A stretch of 64,000 nucleotides of DNA from Ascarosepion bandense (taxonomy: Eukaryota > Mollusca > Cephalopoda > Sepiida > Sepiidae). Below are positions 34,200-44,542 of the stretch, piece after piece. Position 1 is the first letter of the stretch, and the number at the start of each line of letters is the position of its first letter. The stretch is taken from positions 2,939,001-3,003,000 of the forward strand of contig JBBBDQ010001294.1 of the NCBI GenBank assembly GCA_037127315.1, read 5' to 3'. The position numbers and the translations under genes are program-made. Under the pieces are notes generated by a model. That model saw only the letters and a program-made list of their open reading frames with translations, searched no databases and was not told the DNA's origin.

Positions 34200-34457
34200 T
34201 ACCTATAGTGGGTAAAAAACGTTGATTCATATTTCACTCAAGCGTATTTGCGCATAAGGGAATAAAATGAAACCGACTGGAATAGGAACCTGGCTCTCCG
34301 ATTTCCAATTCTGAGTCATTATCCATTACACCACTCTCACATCCAATCTTACAGCACCTGGTATTCCCAAGCAGTCAAATTTCCAGTCTCGATCTTGCTT
34401 AACTTCGGCGGTCGTACGAGATTCAGTGTATCAACGCTATATAGTCGTAAGACTAAG
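34200..34457 (-). mobile_element. 5S-rRNA-headed chimeric SINE, copy 2
   Basis: Read on the minus strand, 34457-34348 is 5S-like: GTTGATACACTGAATCTCGT, CCGAAGTTAAGCAAGATCGAG, CTTGGGAATACCAGGTGC and TGTAAG. A deletion removes the GATGGG region. It is joined to a tRNA-like SINE head (GGTGTAATGGATAATGAC, then GGTTCCTATTCCAGTC) and body (TGCGCAAATACGCTTGAG). The module order is the same as in copies 1 and 3. Confidence 0.8.
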
Positions 34458-34681
34458 CCCCTTAGAAATTTAAATTGTCTCTTTCTGATTTGAGCTATAA
34501 GCAGAGATGACTTAACGTATAGTTGCCCGGGTACCCCATGACCATTAGGGCCCTATGCTAAGCTATGTATGTTGTGACAAGATTTAATTATTGTTTCTCT
34601 TAGGAGAACGCAGTTTCAAATCCTGCCTGAGCGCATATATCTTTTTTAAAAAGATTTCTCAAATATTCAAGCCGGTAGGAG
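34458..34681. other. Unrecognised spacer
   Basis: Nothing recognised. Confidence 0.4.
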
Positions 34682-34880
34682 TAAATAAAAGAATATACTG
34701 TTTAATAAATACAACACAGCATCTACTCAAATATTAAAAATATCGTTTTAAGTACGTAAATATATGTATTCCTATTTTATTGCTATATAAAATAAATACT
34801 TTTAGGAATATAAAGGTTTATCTGTGGAATGATGGCAGCATCTATTTGAACAGAATGAATTCCGTTTCATTCTGTCTAAA
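34682..34880. repeat. 199-bp inverted repeat, right arm
   Basis: Mate of 32331-32529, ending CCGTTTCATTCTGTCTAAA. Differences are few (for example GTGTTGT against ATGGTGT in complement). Between the arms lie the hairpin, the GATA array, an RTE-like end and the 5S-headed SINE. Confidence 0.93.
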
Positions 34881-35280
34881 TTGAAACAAACAGCAGATGT
34901 TTGTCCGTAATGTCCTGAATTTTGAAATCTTGAATTAATAACCACGTCGCGAGGTAGAAGCTTTAAAAAATTAATCGTAAAGTTTAACTGACGAATAAAG
35001 AGGCATATTTAAAATCTTTGGCGCTTTCTAATTGTAAAACATCGCTGGAAATTGTAAAATGATTACCACGTTCGACTGAATTGTGAATACTGTTGTAGAT
35101 TCTGGAAAACACTGATGCTTATCAGACAGGGGAGAGTTGATTATATTATTTTGTCAGTCTGCCCCTCGTGCGAAAAAAAAAGTCTTTGTCAAGCTATAAA
35201 AATGAAACATCTTTGTCAAACTATAAATGGCACAAGATGCCACGCCATAAATCAAGTGAAAAAACATAAAATAGATCACT
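34881..35280. other. Unrecognised spacer
   Basis: No gene seen. The 68-codon frame 35115-35321 overlaps the LINE end and has no recognisable domain. Confidence 0.4.
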
Positions 35281-35293
35281 TCTTCTTCTTCTT

Positions 35294-36545
35294 CTATGTG
35301 CCCTGTCCCTTCAGGACGTAGGCGATCATGGATCTCCACGTCTCCCTATCCCTTGTGGCTCTTAGTATGTTTGCTCATGTTGCTCCTGGCAACCCCCGTT
35401 CCGTCATCCACCTGATCAGACCCTGCAAATATGTTATCCGCTCCCTTCCTCTGTCTCTCCTTCCTTCTATCTGTCCAGTCAGTATCAGGTTCTCCAGGCT
35501 CTCCTTCCTCATTGCATGTCCCAGGAACTTCAGTTGTCTCTTCCTGATGCCCAGCATCAATTTCCTTTTTGTTGCCATTCTTTCCAACACCTCGTCGTTG
35601 CTTGCATGCTCAGTCCACGATATCCGTAGCATCCTTCTGTAGAACCACATTTCGGCCGCTTCCAGTTTTGTCCTCATTTTCGATGATATTGTCCAGCATT
35701 CACAGCCGTATTGAAGAACTGACATCACGTAGCAGTCTAGCACTCTTTTCTTCGTTTCTATTGAGATCTTCCTCTGTGTTAGTATTTTGCTCATCTTCTG
35801 GAACGCGTCCTTTGCCATGCCAATTCGCCTTCGGATCTCCGTGTCGCACTTTCCATCTCCTGTTAGAACACTTCCTAAGTACCTAAATTCTTGGACTTGT
35901 TTGATTCTGTTATCCCCCACCTGTATTTGGCATTTTGGGTTGTATCTTTTGCTGATGACCATGCACTCAGTTTTCGTAAAGTTTATTTGTAGTCCTTTTT
36001 TGTCACACCCCGCCGCTACCTTCTGTATGAGGTCTTGCAGTTTCCTTTCCGTGTCTGCAATCAGTACTGTATCGTCCGCGTATCTTACGTTGTTCAGGTT
36101 GTGGCCTCCAATAACAAATCCTGGTGTGTCATCTAGGGTCCTCAAAATATTCTCGCTGTATAGGTTGAACAAATCCGGTGAAAAGACACATCCTTGTCTT
36201 ACGCCTTTTTCTATCTTTGTGTATCTACTGAGGTCGTTACCTGTCCGTATGCAGGCCGTTTGCTGCCAGTAGAGATTCTTGATTATTCTTATGTCTTTGC
36301 CGAAAATGTCGAGGTTGCCTAGCATTTCCATCAATTCTTTGTGTCGTATTTTGTCGAATGCTTTCGCGTAATCAATGAAGCATAGGTACAAGTCTTTCTT
36401 CATTTGTAATGCCTTTTCAGAGAGCATCCTAATCATGAATATGGCGTTCCTTGTTCCAGTGTCCTTGACGAACCCGCACTGTTCCTACCCTATCTCTGGC
36501 CTGATTCTGCTTCTCGCTCTATTCATCAGGTTTCCTTTAAAAGAC
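35294..36545 (-). pseudogene. RTE-like LINE reverse transcriptase, nearly intact 5'-truncated copy
   Basis: The minus strand is open for 353 codons (36436-35375) and the homologous frame is longer. Upstream, an in-frame TAG at 36485-36487 separates NRARSRIRPEIG from [14 protein letters not shown]. Downstream, a TGA at 35375-35377 (expected Arg codon) precedes ANILRATRDRETWRSM and MIAYVLKGQGT with a TAG at 35294-35296. RT motifs: A is [10 protein letters not shown] is [15 protein letters not shown] is [12 protein letters not shown], then [15 protein letters not shown]. The endonuclease and the RT fingers are missing by 5' truncation. The tail is (GAAGAA)-like. Only two stops make it one of the younger copies here. 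RTE-type assignment is by resemblance. Confidence 0.87.
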
Positions 36546-37760
36546 ATCTAATAAGGAACACTGAATTAAATCGGAAATATGAAATCCAATTTTTCAGTCG
36601 TTGTTTTCATCGGTATAAGTAAGGCAGGCAGAGTAAGTAAAGACTATGCGACTACAGACCGAAACAAGAGTTTTTAAATGTCAACAAGGCGGGATTATGG
36701 TCTGGAACGGAGCTTGTAGATGGTGAAGAAGAGTTAAGATTGCGAGTCTGACAGACATTCACTTTTTCAAGGTATACACACTGGAAGGAGCCAAACGCTT
36801 TCAAAAGGAATATAATTTTGTGCACGACAAAAACGCCATCATATTCAGTGAAGAAAATAGGTTTAAAAGATATTCACAGAGTGCGATGGGTAAATGAACG
36901 CCTTTTTTATTTTTAATTTACCGGTTGCACAATATAGTATGTAGAAGTGATTCTTCATTGCGTGTTTTTTTTTTGTTTTTTGTTTTTTTTCGACGTCGGG
37001 GTTCACCAGTGTAGATATAGGGAGATCGTTAATGTTTATTAAATCGGCCTTGTGTCAAAGATAACCGAACTCCCTACAACTTAAGATTATTCGCTATCAT
37101 CAGAAGGTTGAAGATTGAAATGTGTGGAAGAATAAAAGTATACCTTTTGTATGTTTAAAATTGAAATTTATTAATGTAAAAGAATAACATGAATTGGTAG
37201 AAGTTAATGTTCATTAAGAAACAATATTAAGTGGTTAAGTGTATCAAGAGTTCGTAGTTGTTCTTGCAAGAATGAGTTTATGTATACGTAGGCCGGAATG
37301 TATGTATGTATGTATGTATGTATGTATGTATGTATGATCGTTTATTGTTGGGTACGATTGTCTTTGAAGTCATCGCTCAGGGTGAATGGTGAAAAGGAAG
37401 GAGGTGAGAGGTGAGAGAAAAAGATAAAGACAATAATAATAATAACGATCGCTTGACGTTTGTCAAGGATACGGGTTAATTACGCTCATCATCTTATCTC
37501 TCTGGTGACGGTCGAGCCTGCTCCGTCTTTTATTTTGTTTGTGGGGGCTCCGAATAGGTCATTTGGGAATTCACTCCCGGGTGTGATTCTGGCCTTCTAT
37601 TTTGTTTTTGGATGTTTCCTAGTTTTCTATTGACCGAAAAACATTTCGCATCGAGGTGTGAAATTTCGCGAGTTTTGTGTGAGTTATGCAAAGTTTGAAA
37701 ATTCAGGAAAATTCGTTTATTTCTAACAATAAGTCAGTGCTTAGCATTTTTAAATCTAGA
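36546..37760. other. Unrecognised stretch with (TATG)n
   Basis: (TATG)n at 37298-37336 and (AAT)n near 37433. The part 36650-36900 is somewhat richer in GC than its surroundings. No ORF, RNA or named repeat can be supported. Confidence 0.4.
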
Positions 37761-37767
37761 ACTTGTT

Positions 37768-38470
37768 TTGTTCACTAGATGTAGAGTCATTTGGGCACTG
37801 AGAAAAAAAGAAAAAAAGCACCATGACACAATTCACCACACCAGAAATTTGGAAACGTTTCTTGTACTGCTTGGCATTAACGCGGAAAGATCCAAAACGG
37901 ACATTTCCGAATATTTGGGTATCAATATGAGGACAGTGCAGGGGAGTGGGATAATATATCCAGTCAGCATTTTGGTGTTTGGAGTGATCACTAGCGATGG
38001 CGACATTATGTCTCCATTCATCTTTCCACTTGGCCTCAGATTCAACACGGAGGCTTACATTAGGTGTCTTGAGGAGGTAGTCTCTATGTCTGTCAACAGG
38101 AATCTACACCTTGCCACACAATCATAAGAACTCAATCATAGGTTTTAGGAAATTTCTGCAGCTACATCACCCCTTAAATCTGGTCACTTAACTCTGCTTG
38201 ATTATTACGTTTGGGGCGCAGTTGTGACTAATAAAACTTCTTGTAACACAGAAAAGGAACTGAAAGCAAGGATTACGGAAGCATTCACTAACTTAAACAA
38301 AGAGACCATTCAGAAGAGATACAAGAGATTCCAAAGTTGTCTGGAGGTAGTGGTTGAAGCCAATAACGATTCTATTGAATGAATATACTCTTTAGTATTT
38401 CAAGGTATTTTTGTGTGAGTTTGGTATTTTCATTTTTAAGTAATGTAGACGACAATTCATCCATCGCGCC
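37768..38470 (+). pseudogene. mariner/Tc1-type transposase, deleted copy
   Basis: Contains MTQFTTPEIWKRF (shifted) and LGINMRTVQG from the N-terminal DNA-binding part, then VFGVITSDGDIMSPFIFP and NTEAYIRCLEEVV from the core. After broken frames come LLDYYVWG-like, ELKARI and EAFTNLNKETIQKRYKRFQ-like pieces. Internal deletions remove much of the catalytic core. It ends with GACGACAATTCATCCATCGCGCCCTGTAT near 38450-38478, the probable terminal repeat (landmarks GACAATTCATCC and GCGCCCTGTAT). Same family as the copies at 4.7 and 43.7 kb. Confidence 0.75.
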
Positions 38471-38478
38471 CTGTATTT

Positions 38479-38700
38479 GATTGAGTGGCCGGCTCGTTCG
38501 CCCGACGTTAATTCCGTTGAAAACTTATGTAATATTCTGAAGGAAGAGGAAGGTGGTGGACAGCAATTTGCCAGTAAAGATGAAATCTGGAACGCTATTC
38601 TGGATGCTGTACAGTCTGTTTCATATTAAAAACTGCAACAGAATCAATACAAAATCAATGGGCGAGCGACTTGTAAAACAAGTTTCTGAATATGGAGCAT
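38479..38700 (+). pseudogene. Tc1-like transposase, C-terminal fragment
   Basis: The frame reads EWPARSPDVNSVENLCNIL, then FASKDEIWNAILDAVQSV, and finally ING-ERLVKQVSE after a stop. This is the end of the DDE core of Tc1-type transposases (W-P-x-x-S-P-D-x-N-P-I-E-N). It differs in sequence from the mariner-type fragment that it abuts, so the two were joined by insertion or recombination. Confidence 0.75.
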
Positions 38701-38872
38701 ATATTTCACATTATTAGTGTCTTTATGACAAGTAATCCAGTAAGATTTATGGAAGTGTTGCCACATTGTAAAAGAGACATGCAGTGTACGATAATTTATC
38801 AATATTATGCGAAATATCCGGCACATCAATAGTGCAAATATTTCCGTCAATTTCTTCATTCCATCAGTTCAA

Positions 38873-39622
38873 TGCCATACGTGGTACACGCTTGGGCGAT
38901 CATGTCTCTTTCGGTGCATTAATGACTAGATAGAAGATTTTCTCACTGTAGGTTGCTTCGTACATGGTATGACGATAAACTACATCGGTCAGCAACGGTT
39001 GGGCGTTTTTAAGGAGTGTGGCATCAGCTCTTAATTGCTTTTGTTCCCAGGTCCACCCTGACCTGGAGTGGTAGTACTTGTTAGGGTCCCAACTAGAGAA
39101 AACATGTTAACACCCAAACTAAGATCGAAATATTATGAAAGTGTAAAAATAGATTTTTACGGTAAAAAATATTACCAGCAAGACATTTTTGTAAAAAAAG
39201 TTTAAAAAATAGATAATACATTTTTGTAAAAGAAAAAAATTTTCAGCAATATATTTTTGTAAAAGAAATTACTAATGCTTCCAAGAAAATTAAATTTCAG
39301 CATTTTATAGTAAAAATACCAATAATACATTTGTGTGTAAGATATTAATAATGCTTTCAAGAAAATTAAATGACCTATGAGGAATTGACATACCGCTAAA
39401 CAAACAAGTAGGTTGCCGATTCTTTCTGCGGTGAACAGGTTGACACCCTAGGGTATGGAACACAATCTGTTCTGCTATTAAACTAACAGCTAGTTGGGTG
39501 AATAATTAATTCATATCTTTCCCAATGGTATTTGCGTTTAAGTGAATGTAACGAACCCGGCTGGATTTCGAACTCGACTCTACTAATTTCTTTTTCTGGA
39601 TCGTTAGTCATTACACCACAAC
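38873..39622 (-). mobile_element. SINE type 1, split by an insertion
   Basis: Two segments, 38873-38956 (tail: GCTTGGGCGATCATGTC) and 39408-39622 (body and tRNA-like head: TTCGAAATCCAGCCGGG and TGTTGTGGTGTAATG on the minus strand), together make one SINE. GTAGGTTGC occurs at both junctions, consistent with a duplicated target. Confidence 0.75.
38957..39407. mobile_element. 451-bp insert flanked by 9-bp direct repeats
   Basis: The insert separates the two parts of a SINE and is flanked by GTAGGTTGC (38948-38956 and 39408-39416). It has no long frame. The right half has several versions of AATACATTTTTGTAAAAGAAA. The ends show only weak inverted similarity (GGTATGAC and GGTATGTC). A 9-bp duplication fits some DNA transposon groups (for example Mutator-like), but this is inference. 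Confidence 0.6.
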
Positions 39623-39879
39623 AAACTTTTCTTTGTTTTTGTTTTTGTTTTTTTCTAAAAATTAGAATAAATTCGTAACGACTGATAATGTGAGAGACAA
39701 TATATATATATATATATATGAACTTCAGATATTCTCTTAAACATAATCATTTTCACACATATGCACACACACATACATATATGTACTTCAGATAATTTCC
39801 TATCGCTACGTATTTTTTTTAAATTTCGAAAGAATTTTCTGCGGCTATGATGAACCTGTGTACTCTCAATGGGGCTTTT

Positions 39880-40740
39880 TACTTGGAATGTCTATGAAGT
39901 CTCAAGTTCACCACAGATCTCAAGTAAAACTCATACGAAGCGTCGATCATTAAAGAAACTGGAAAAAATGTTTGGTTCCTTGTGGCGTCCAGAAAGGACT
40001 TTAACTCCTCTTTTATCTTTACCAAAGTCAGATTAGACCCTAAATAAAGTATGGCCGCCTTATCTAAGCACAGCTGCCAATCCTCACTTTCCAGCATCGG
40101 TAGACTACGAAAAACGTTTATGCGGTTTTGTGGGTGATTAATTATTTTCAATCCTGCAGCCACTTTCCCACGGACGAAATGTCACAAACCTACCATTACT
40201 AATACTCCCAAGAAAATTACTCTGTTACTATTTGCAGAGCTAATATTCCGATGAACTCCATCCTTTAGTTCCACTGGTTCAGAACATTTGCACAGTCTTG
40301 TGATGATATCCATATTTCCCAATCTGCAGCCTCTTTTCAAATAGATGCATCACTGCAAGCCTTTTACTACTCTCTTGCTATTTCTATGGCAAGTGTTTAA
40401 GCGTGTCCAATTCTTTAGTTCCACCAGTTTAGACCTTTATAGTCAGGATATTTACACAATCATGTGAGGGAAGCCATATTCCCCAATTTGCAACCTCTAT
40501 CCCATAGAGACAACATTGCAAGCCTTTAACTACTCTATTACTATTTCCATGGCAAATGTTCAGATGAGCCCTAGTCTTTAGATCCACCTTTATATTTAGA
40601 ACATTTACACAATTTTTGTTAGGGAAGATATATTCAACAATCTGCAGCCTCTTTACGATAGATGCAACATACAGACGAGCCTTATTTATTAGTTCTGATG
40701 TGGGGTCAACACTTTTGATACGAGGTGTGTGCACGTTTTA
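39880..40740 (-). repeat. Degenerate tandem repeat, about 160-bp period, four units
   Basis: Anchors similar to AATCTGCAGCCTCTT are at 40150, 40321, 40485 and 40639. Each unit also holds ACATTTACACAATC-like and CTACTCTATTACTATT-like segments. On the minus strand 94-codon (40163-39879) and 101-codon (40734-40429) frames run through the units, with DCVNILTIKV and NCVNVLNIKVDL recurring. I do not recognise the protein. It may be a relic of a gene with roughly 54-residue repeats or an untranslated minisatellite. Confidence 0.55.
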
Positions 40741-41049
40741 AAGCAAATATTTATGGGCTACTGCAACATTTGCCTCACCAACAATGTGAGTCCGGGTGAA
40801 TTACAATTAGCACCAAAACAAAATTTAAAACAACAAAAAAAATTAATGCTTGTTATTAATCAAATGAATTACATGGCTAAACAAATGAAATAAAAGGAAA
40901 ACGCATTAAAACTAGCTATAAAATGTGCTTGTTTGTGTGTAATCGAAACAAGCATGTGGGATATATGTGTGTGTGTATGTGCGTGTGTGCAACCATTCAC
41001 AGGACCAAGGAAGCGAACGAGCCCAGTCGGCAGCTTTCTTTATCTACGT

Positions 41050-41150
41050 TTGACTATCTGAAAGCAAAAAGAAAAAAGGAGAAAGAAATGTCGGCCTTTT
41101 TATAGACTTAAAGAGCGCCCCTTAACAGGGCGGAGCCAAGTGAGGTCACC
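41050..41150 (-). promoter_or_regulatory. Possible RNA polymerase II promoter (TATA and GC box)
   Basis: On the minus strand GGCTCCGCCC (41128-41137) lies about 25 bases upstream of CTATAAAAAGG (41095-41105). This arrangement is typical of a TATA promoter or an LTR. It would direct transcription toward the degenerate repeat region at 40.7-39.9 kb. No LTR boundary or product is proven. Confidence 0.35.
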
Positions 41151-41189
41151 CAAAGTTCTACCAGTTCATATATTTACAACTAGGACTTG

Positions 41190-41490
41190 CTACGCCTCAT
41201 ATACAGAATCGAATCAACCTCATGCTCCTTTTATCCCATTGGTAAAAAGCATGTTCCACTCAGATTTTTCTTGAGAACTACTTTTAGAAAAGACACCCAA
41301 TGGAACGCTTCCTTGATCGCTAATCTTAGTCTTTTCAAGTCTAGGCTCAAGATTTCTTTATCCTACATATCCTCGTAATCTGCACTTGCTTCTTCTTACC
41401 ATACAACAACATCACTCAGTAACCCTCTACTTTGAATGGCTTTTGGATCATGAATTGGGTGAACATTTATTAAGAAAATAAAAATGTAAA
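41190..41490 (+). pseudogene. 3' end fragment of LINE family B
   Basis: A 63-codon frame (41187-41378) ending ANLSLFKSRLKISLSYISS fits the C-terminal end of Jockey/CR1-like ORF2 proteins (compare LQVFKCRVNRHL in the young LINE). The 3' end is TTTGAATGGCTTTTGGATC...GGGTGAAC and an A-rich tail, resembling the fragment at 11.5-11.66 kb. Confidence 0.5.
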
Positions 41491-41906
41491 AAATTATCTG
41501 TTACCAAAGATAAATATTTATTATAAATTAATCTTTCCAAAGATAAATTGAAATTTTGTGCAAGACTTTTGATAATAAAACACAGGACAAACGGTCTTTT
41601 TTCTTTCTTTCTTTTCTGTAGAAATGATTTGAAAGCTTACTAAAATCTTGTATCACTCAGGATGTCTTTCATGAATAAGTCAAGAACATTAATAGATATC
41701 TAAAGTTTAATCGAGAAACAGAAGGAAGAATCCCGGATGATGAAAGTGGTTTATGTGGAAGAATTTTACATCCTCCTGGAAATGGGGAGGAGATGAACGA
41801 ACAGTGGGGAAGCGGGCAAATCCTTTATTGTTATACGATTCTAAATCAATCAAATGTTATGTATAAACATCTGTACATTCAAGAAGAATGTATTAAAACT
41901 GGGTGA

Positions 41907-41938
<32 letters not shown>

Positions 41939-42339
41939 AAAAAAGAAAGAAAGAAGTAGTAAGATGAAAGAAAAGTAAATAAAGTAAAATTGTGGGTGTA
42001 ATTCTGGTTGGAGAAAAAGAAAGCAAGTAAGAATTGATTTGATAAACAAAGGAAATTATTGGATATGAAAGAAGAAAAATAGTGAGAAAAGAAGAGAAGA
42101 AAAACAAATGAAAAAAATGAAATAAATTAAATTAATGCAAAGACAGAAAATAAAAATGTTGCTAAATATAAGAGAGAAAGAAAAAATTTAAAAAGAGAGA
42201 GAAAGAAATAAAAAAGAAAAAATAACGATAACTAAAAGTGAAAAAATGATGAAGAAAGAATTAAGACCTTGATAAAAATGTAAGATAAAATAAATAACTT
42301 TCTTTGGGGGAAAACAAAAATTAAGACCTTGATAAAGGT
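41491..42339. repeat. Purine-rich DNA with (GAAA)n
   Basis: (GAAA)n at about 41904-41955, then purine-rich sequence to 42300. TTAAGACCTTGATAAA occurs at 42263 and 42320, and a similar motif (AAGACCTTGAAAAAG) lies in the purine block at 13.19 kb. No gene. Confidence 0.7.
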
Positions 42340-42475
42340 GTATATTTTCTAAGCGTAGCTTAGATGTGATACAAGGCCAAAATTATAGAGCAGACACTGG
42401 GATGGAACTCACTATTCAGTCGTGACATGGTTTAGCAAGAAAAGCTTGCTAACCATCGCATCACGTCGACTTTTG
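42340..42475 (-). mobile_element. SINE type 2 (tRNA-like head)
   Basis: Second copy of the element at 12.52-12.66 kb: the minus strand has ACGTGATGCGATGGTTAGC, then GCCTTGTATCACATCTAAGCTACGC. Both copies have purine-rich simple sequence next to them. Confidence 0.65.
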
Positions 42476-43248
42476 TGAGAATGGAAAATGAAAGAAATAA
42501 CTTTCAGAAAGAAAGAAAGAAAGAAAGAAAAGATGTCAAGTCATTTCCTGATATGAAACAACAATAACGACAAATGGAGAAACACATCTTGCAGAAAAGA
42601 GCGGCCATTGATTAGAACGACACAAGCCGACGGGGAAAGACAGAACGTAAAGCGAGGGTCAGAGGAAGTAGAGCGAGTTGATAAAGACGACACGACAGGA
42701 CAAAGACAGAGGATCAGTGACTCTATGGACGAGTAGATAAATGCCTGGCTGGCTGGATGGATGGATGGATCAATGGAGACGACTTGTATGAGGTGAGTAG
42801 GTATGTAAGGTTGGTATGTAAGTAGGTAGACCCTAACGGCTTATAAGCGACAGTGAAACGAATAGAGTCCATGGTGTAGAAAGAGTGCTGTATTTCACAT
42901 CGGTTGTATCGTAAAGCTTTGTTGATGGGTTATCTATACAATTTTGGGCATTGTACAGGAAACGCGAGTCATATACACAGATTATCCATAGGAACGCGAT
43001 GAAGCTGGGTGGACTCATGGTGACCAAATTGGAAAACGGGGGAGTTTTGATCGATGCAGAAAGAATTTGTGTTTAAAGCTGGACTACATATTTTTTATTT
43101 TACGATCACAACTATTCCATTTATTTTGTAAAGCAGCTGACAACCCTCTAGCACTCTCAAATATGGAATGGTCTGTGGGCTGAAATAGTTATATAAACAA
43201 TGATTAATAACAGTCAGGATTTCAGATTGCCCGTTAGTCGTTCACTTT
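42476..43248. other. Unrecognised stretch
   Basis: (GAAA)n at 42510-42530 and GGCTGGCTGGATGGATGGATGG near 42750-42770 (short tetranucleotide repeats). No gene seen. Confidence 0.4.
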
Positions 43249-43700
43249 TTCGGACTCTCTGCCTTGGAGCGTAGAAGAACCCAGGCGGGGCTTGGTCGAG
43301 GGATGACGTCTCGTATATGGAAAAGCAAACAAGAATTTTTGTCCGAGCTTACGGGTTCAGTTTTACCCCCGTTAATTGGCCTTGTGTCGCATCTACCTCG
43401 GGCATCTGCCCATGTGGGGATGTGGTTGACACCTTAGTGCGTCGTTGACAGTCTGAGTACATCGACTGCGTGCGTCAATAGTTCAATTTGACGGACTCTC
43501 TGCCTTCAGACGGAGGGGAACCCAGACGAGGCTCCGCTGAACGGTAGAGTCTAGTCAGGGGAAAAGCAGAAAAAATTTATTCGTGCTTAAGGGCTCGTTG
43601 TTCCCACTTAAATGGCTTTGTGCCGCATCTACCTCGGGCATTTTGCCCATTTGGGGAGGTGGTTAATATTTTGGTGTGTCATTAAAGATTATTATCGGAC
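43249..43700. repeat. Tandem duplication, 241-bp period
   Basis: CGGACTCTCTGCCTT at 43251 and 43492 starts two similar units. Each has GAACCCAG.CG.GGCT, a GAAAAGCA segment, then TGTGTCGCATCTACCTCGGGCA (first) or TGTGCCGCATCTACCTCGGGCA (second; given as landmarks GTCGCATC and CCTCGGGCA) and a small GGGCA...TGCCC hairpin. It has higher GC than its surroundings. A distant relative lies at 49.75-49.98 kb. I do not recognise it. Confidence 0.8.
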
Positions 43701-43705
43701 AGTGC

Positions 43706-44140
43706 TCTCTGCGAATATTTTAGAGTGTTGGGTGTCATTGCTGAGGATTCAGAAAGAGTTGGATGAGTCTAATTGTGATTACGAAGGTGTTTGGAGTGAT
43801 CACAAGATTTTATGCTACTATTCATATTACCAAAGAGTCTCAGACTCAACACGACGGCCTACAGTAAGTGCTTTGTGGAGGTGGGTTAAGAGGGTGGCTG
43901 CTGGAAAATCCTATGTCTGGCAAAACGAGCAAGAGAACCCGTCATGATACTGAAACAATTTCTGCAGCTACATCCCCCTTTACATCTGGTCATCTAACTC
44001 CACGTGCAGCAGCACCCTTGATTATTATATGTTGGCGCAGTTGAACGAGAGATCACCAAAACTTCTTGTAACATCAAAGATGAACTAAAGGCAAAGATTA
44101 TGGCAATATCCACTAAAATAAGCAAGGAGTTTGTTCAGAA
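43706..44140 (+). pseudogene. mariner/Tc1-type transposase fragment
   Basis: Frame pieces: LRIQKELDESN, FGVWSDH-like, WVKRVAAGKSYVWQNEQE, TSGHLTPRAAAPLIIIC (shifted), CNIKDELKAKIMA and STKISKEFVQK. It is the same family as the copies at 4.7 and 37.8 kb, with the core deleted between IQKELDE and the VAAGKSYVWQ segment. The 111-codon frame 43612-43947 covers part of it. Confidence 0.7.
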
Positions 44141-44540
44141 AAGTTTATATATATCGCAATATCGAACTCTCTCTATATATATATATATTAGGAGAGAGAG
44201 AGGTTGGAGAGAGAGGATAGAAAATGAAATAGGGTTCGGCGTGTTGAAGTTTTTCTTGGTGACTTTTCCACAGATAAACCCCGCGATACACACCATGCAA
44301 CCGTAGGTAACTAATCATCCCCACTAACATTTACACACGGCTTCTGAAGCGCACGACACATCCTGATTATGATCATAATCACACACAAAAAAAGAATAAA
44401 AAGATAAATTTAACGAATCAAACTGTGTGACTTGAAGGAATCTTGACCTTCCTCTGAATATTTCATATTTCTTCTTCATAACACATAGACCAAAGAAAAC
44501 AGTAGACTTAAATGAATAAAAATAGATAGGTTATTCTTAA
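44141..44540. other. Unrecognised spacer
   Basis: Short TA/GA tracts near 44172-44210. Nothing else is recognised. Confidence 0.4.
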
Positions 44541-44542
44541 CA

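Noticed and set aside
35328..36272. Plus-strand frames of 104, 105 and 161 codons at the RTE-like LINE
   Set aside because: They are antisense shadows of the reverse transcriptase frame.
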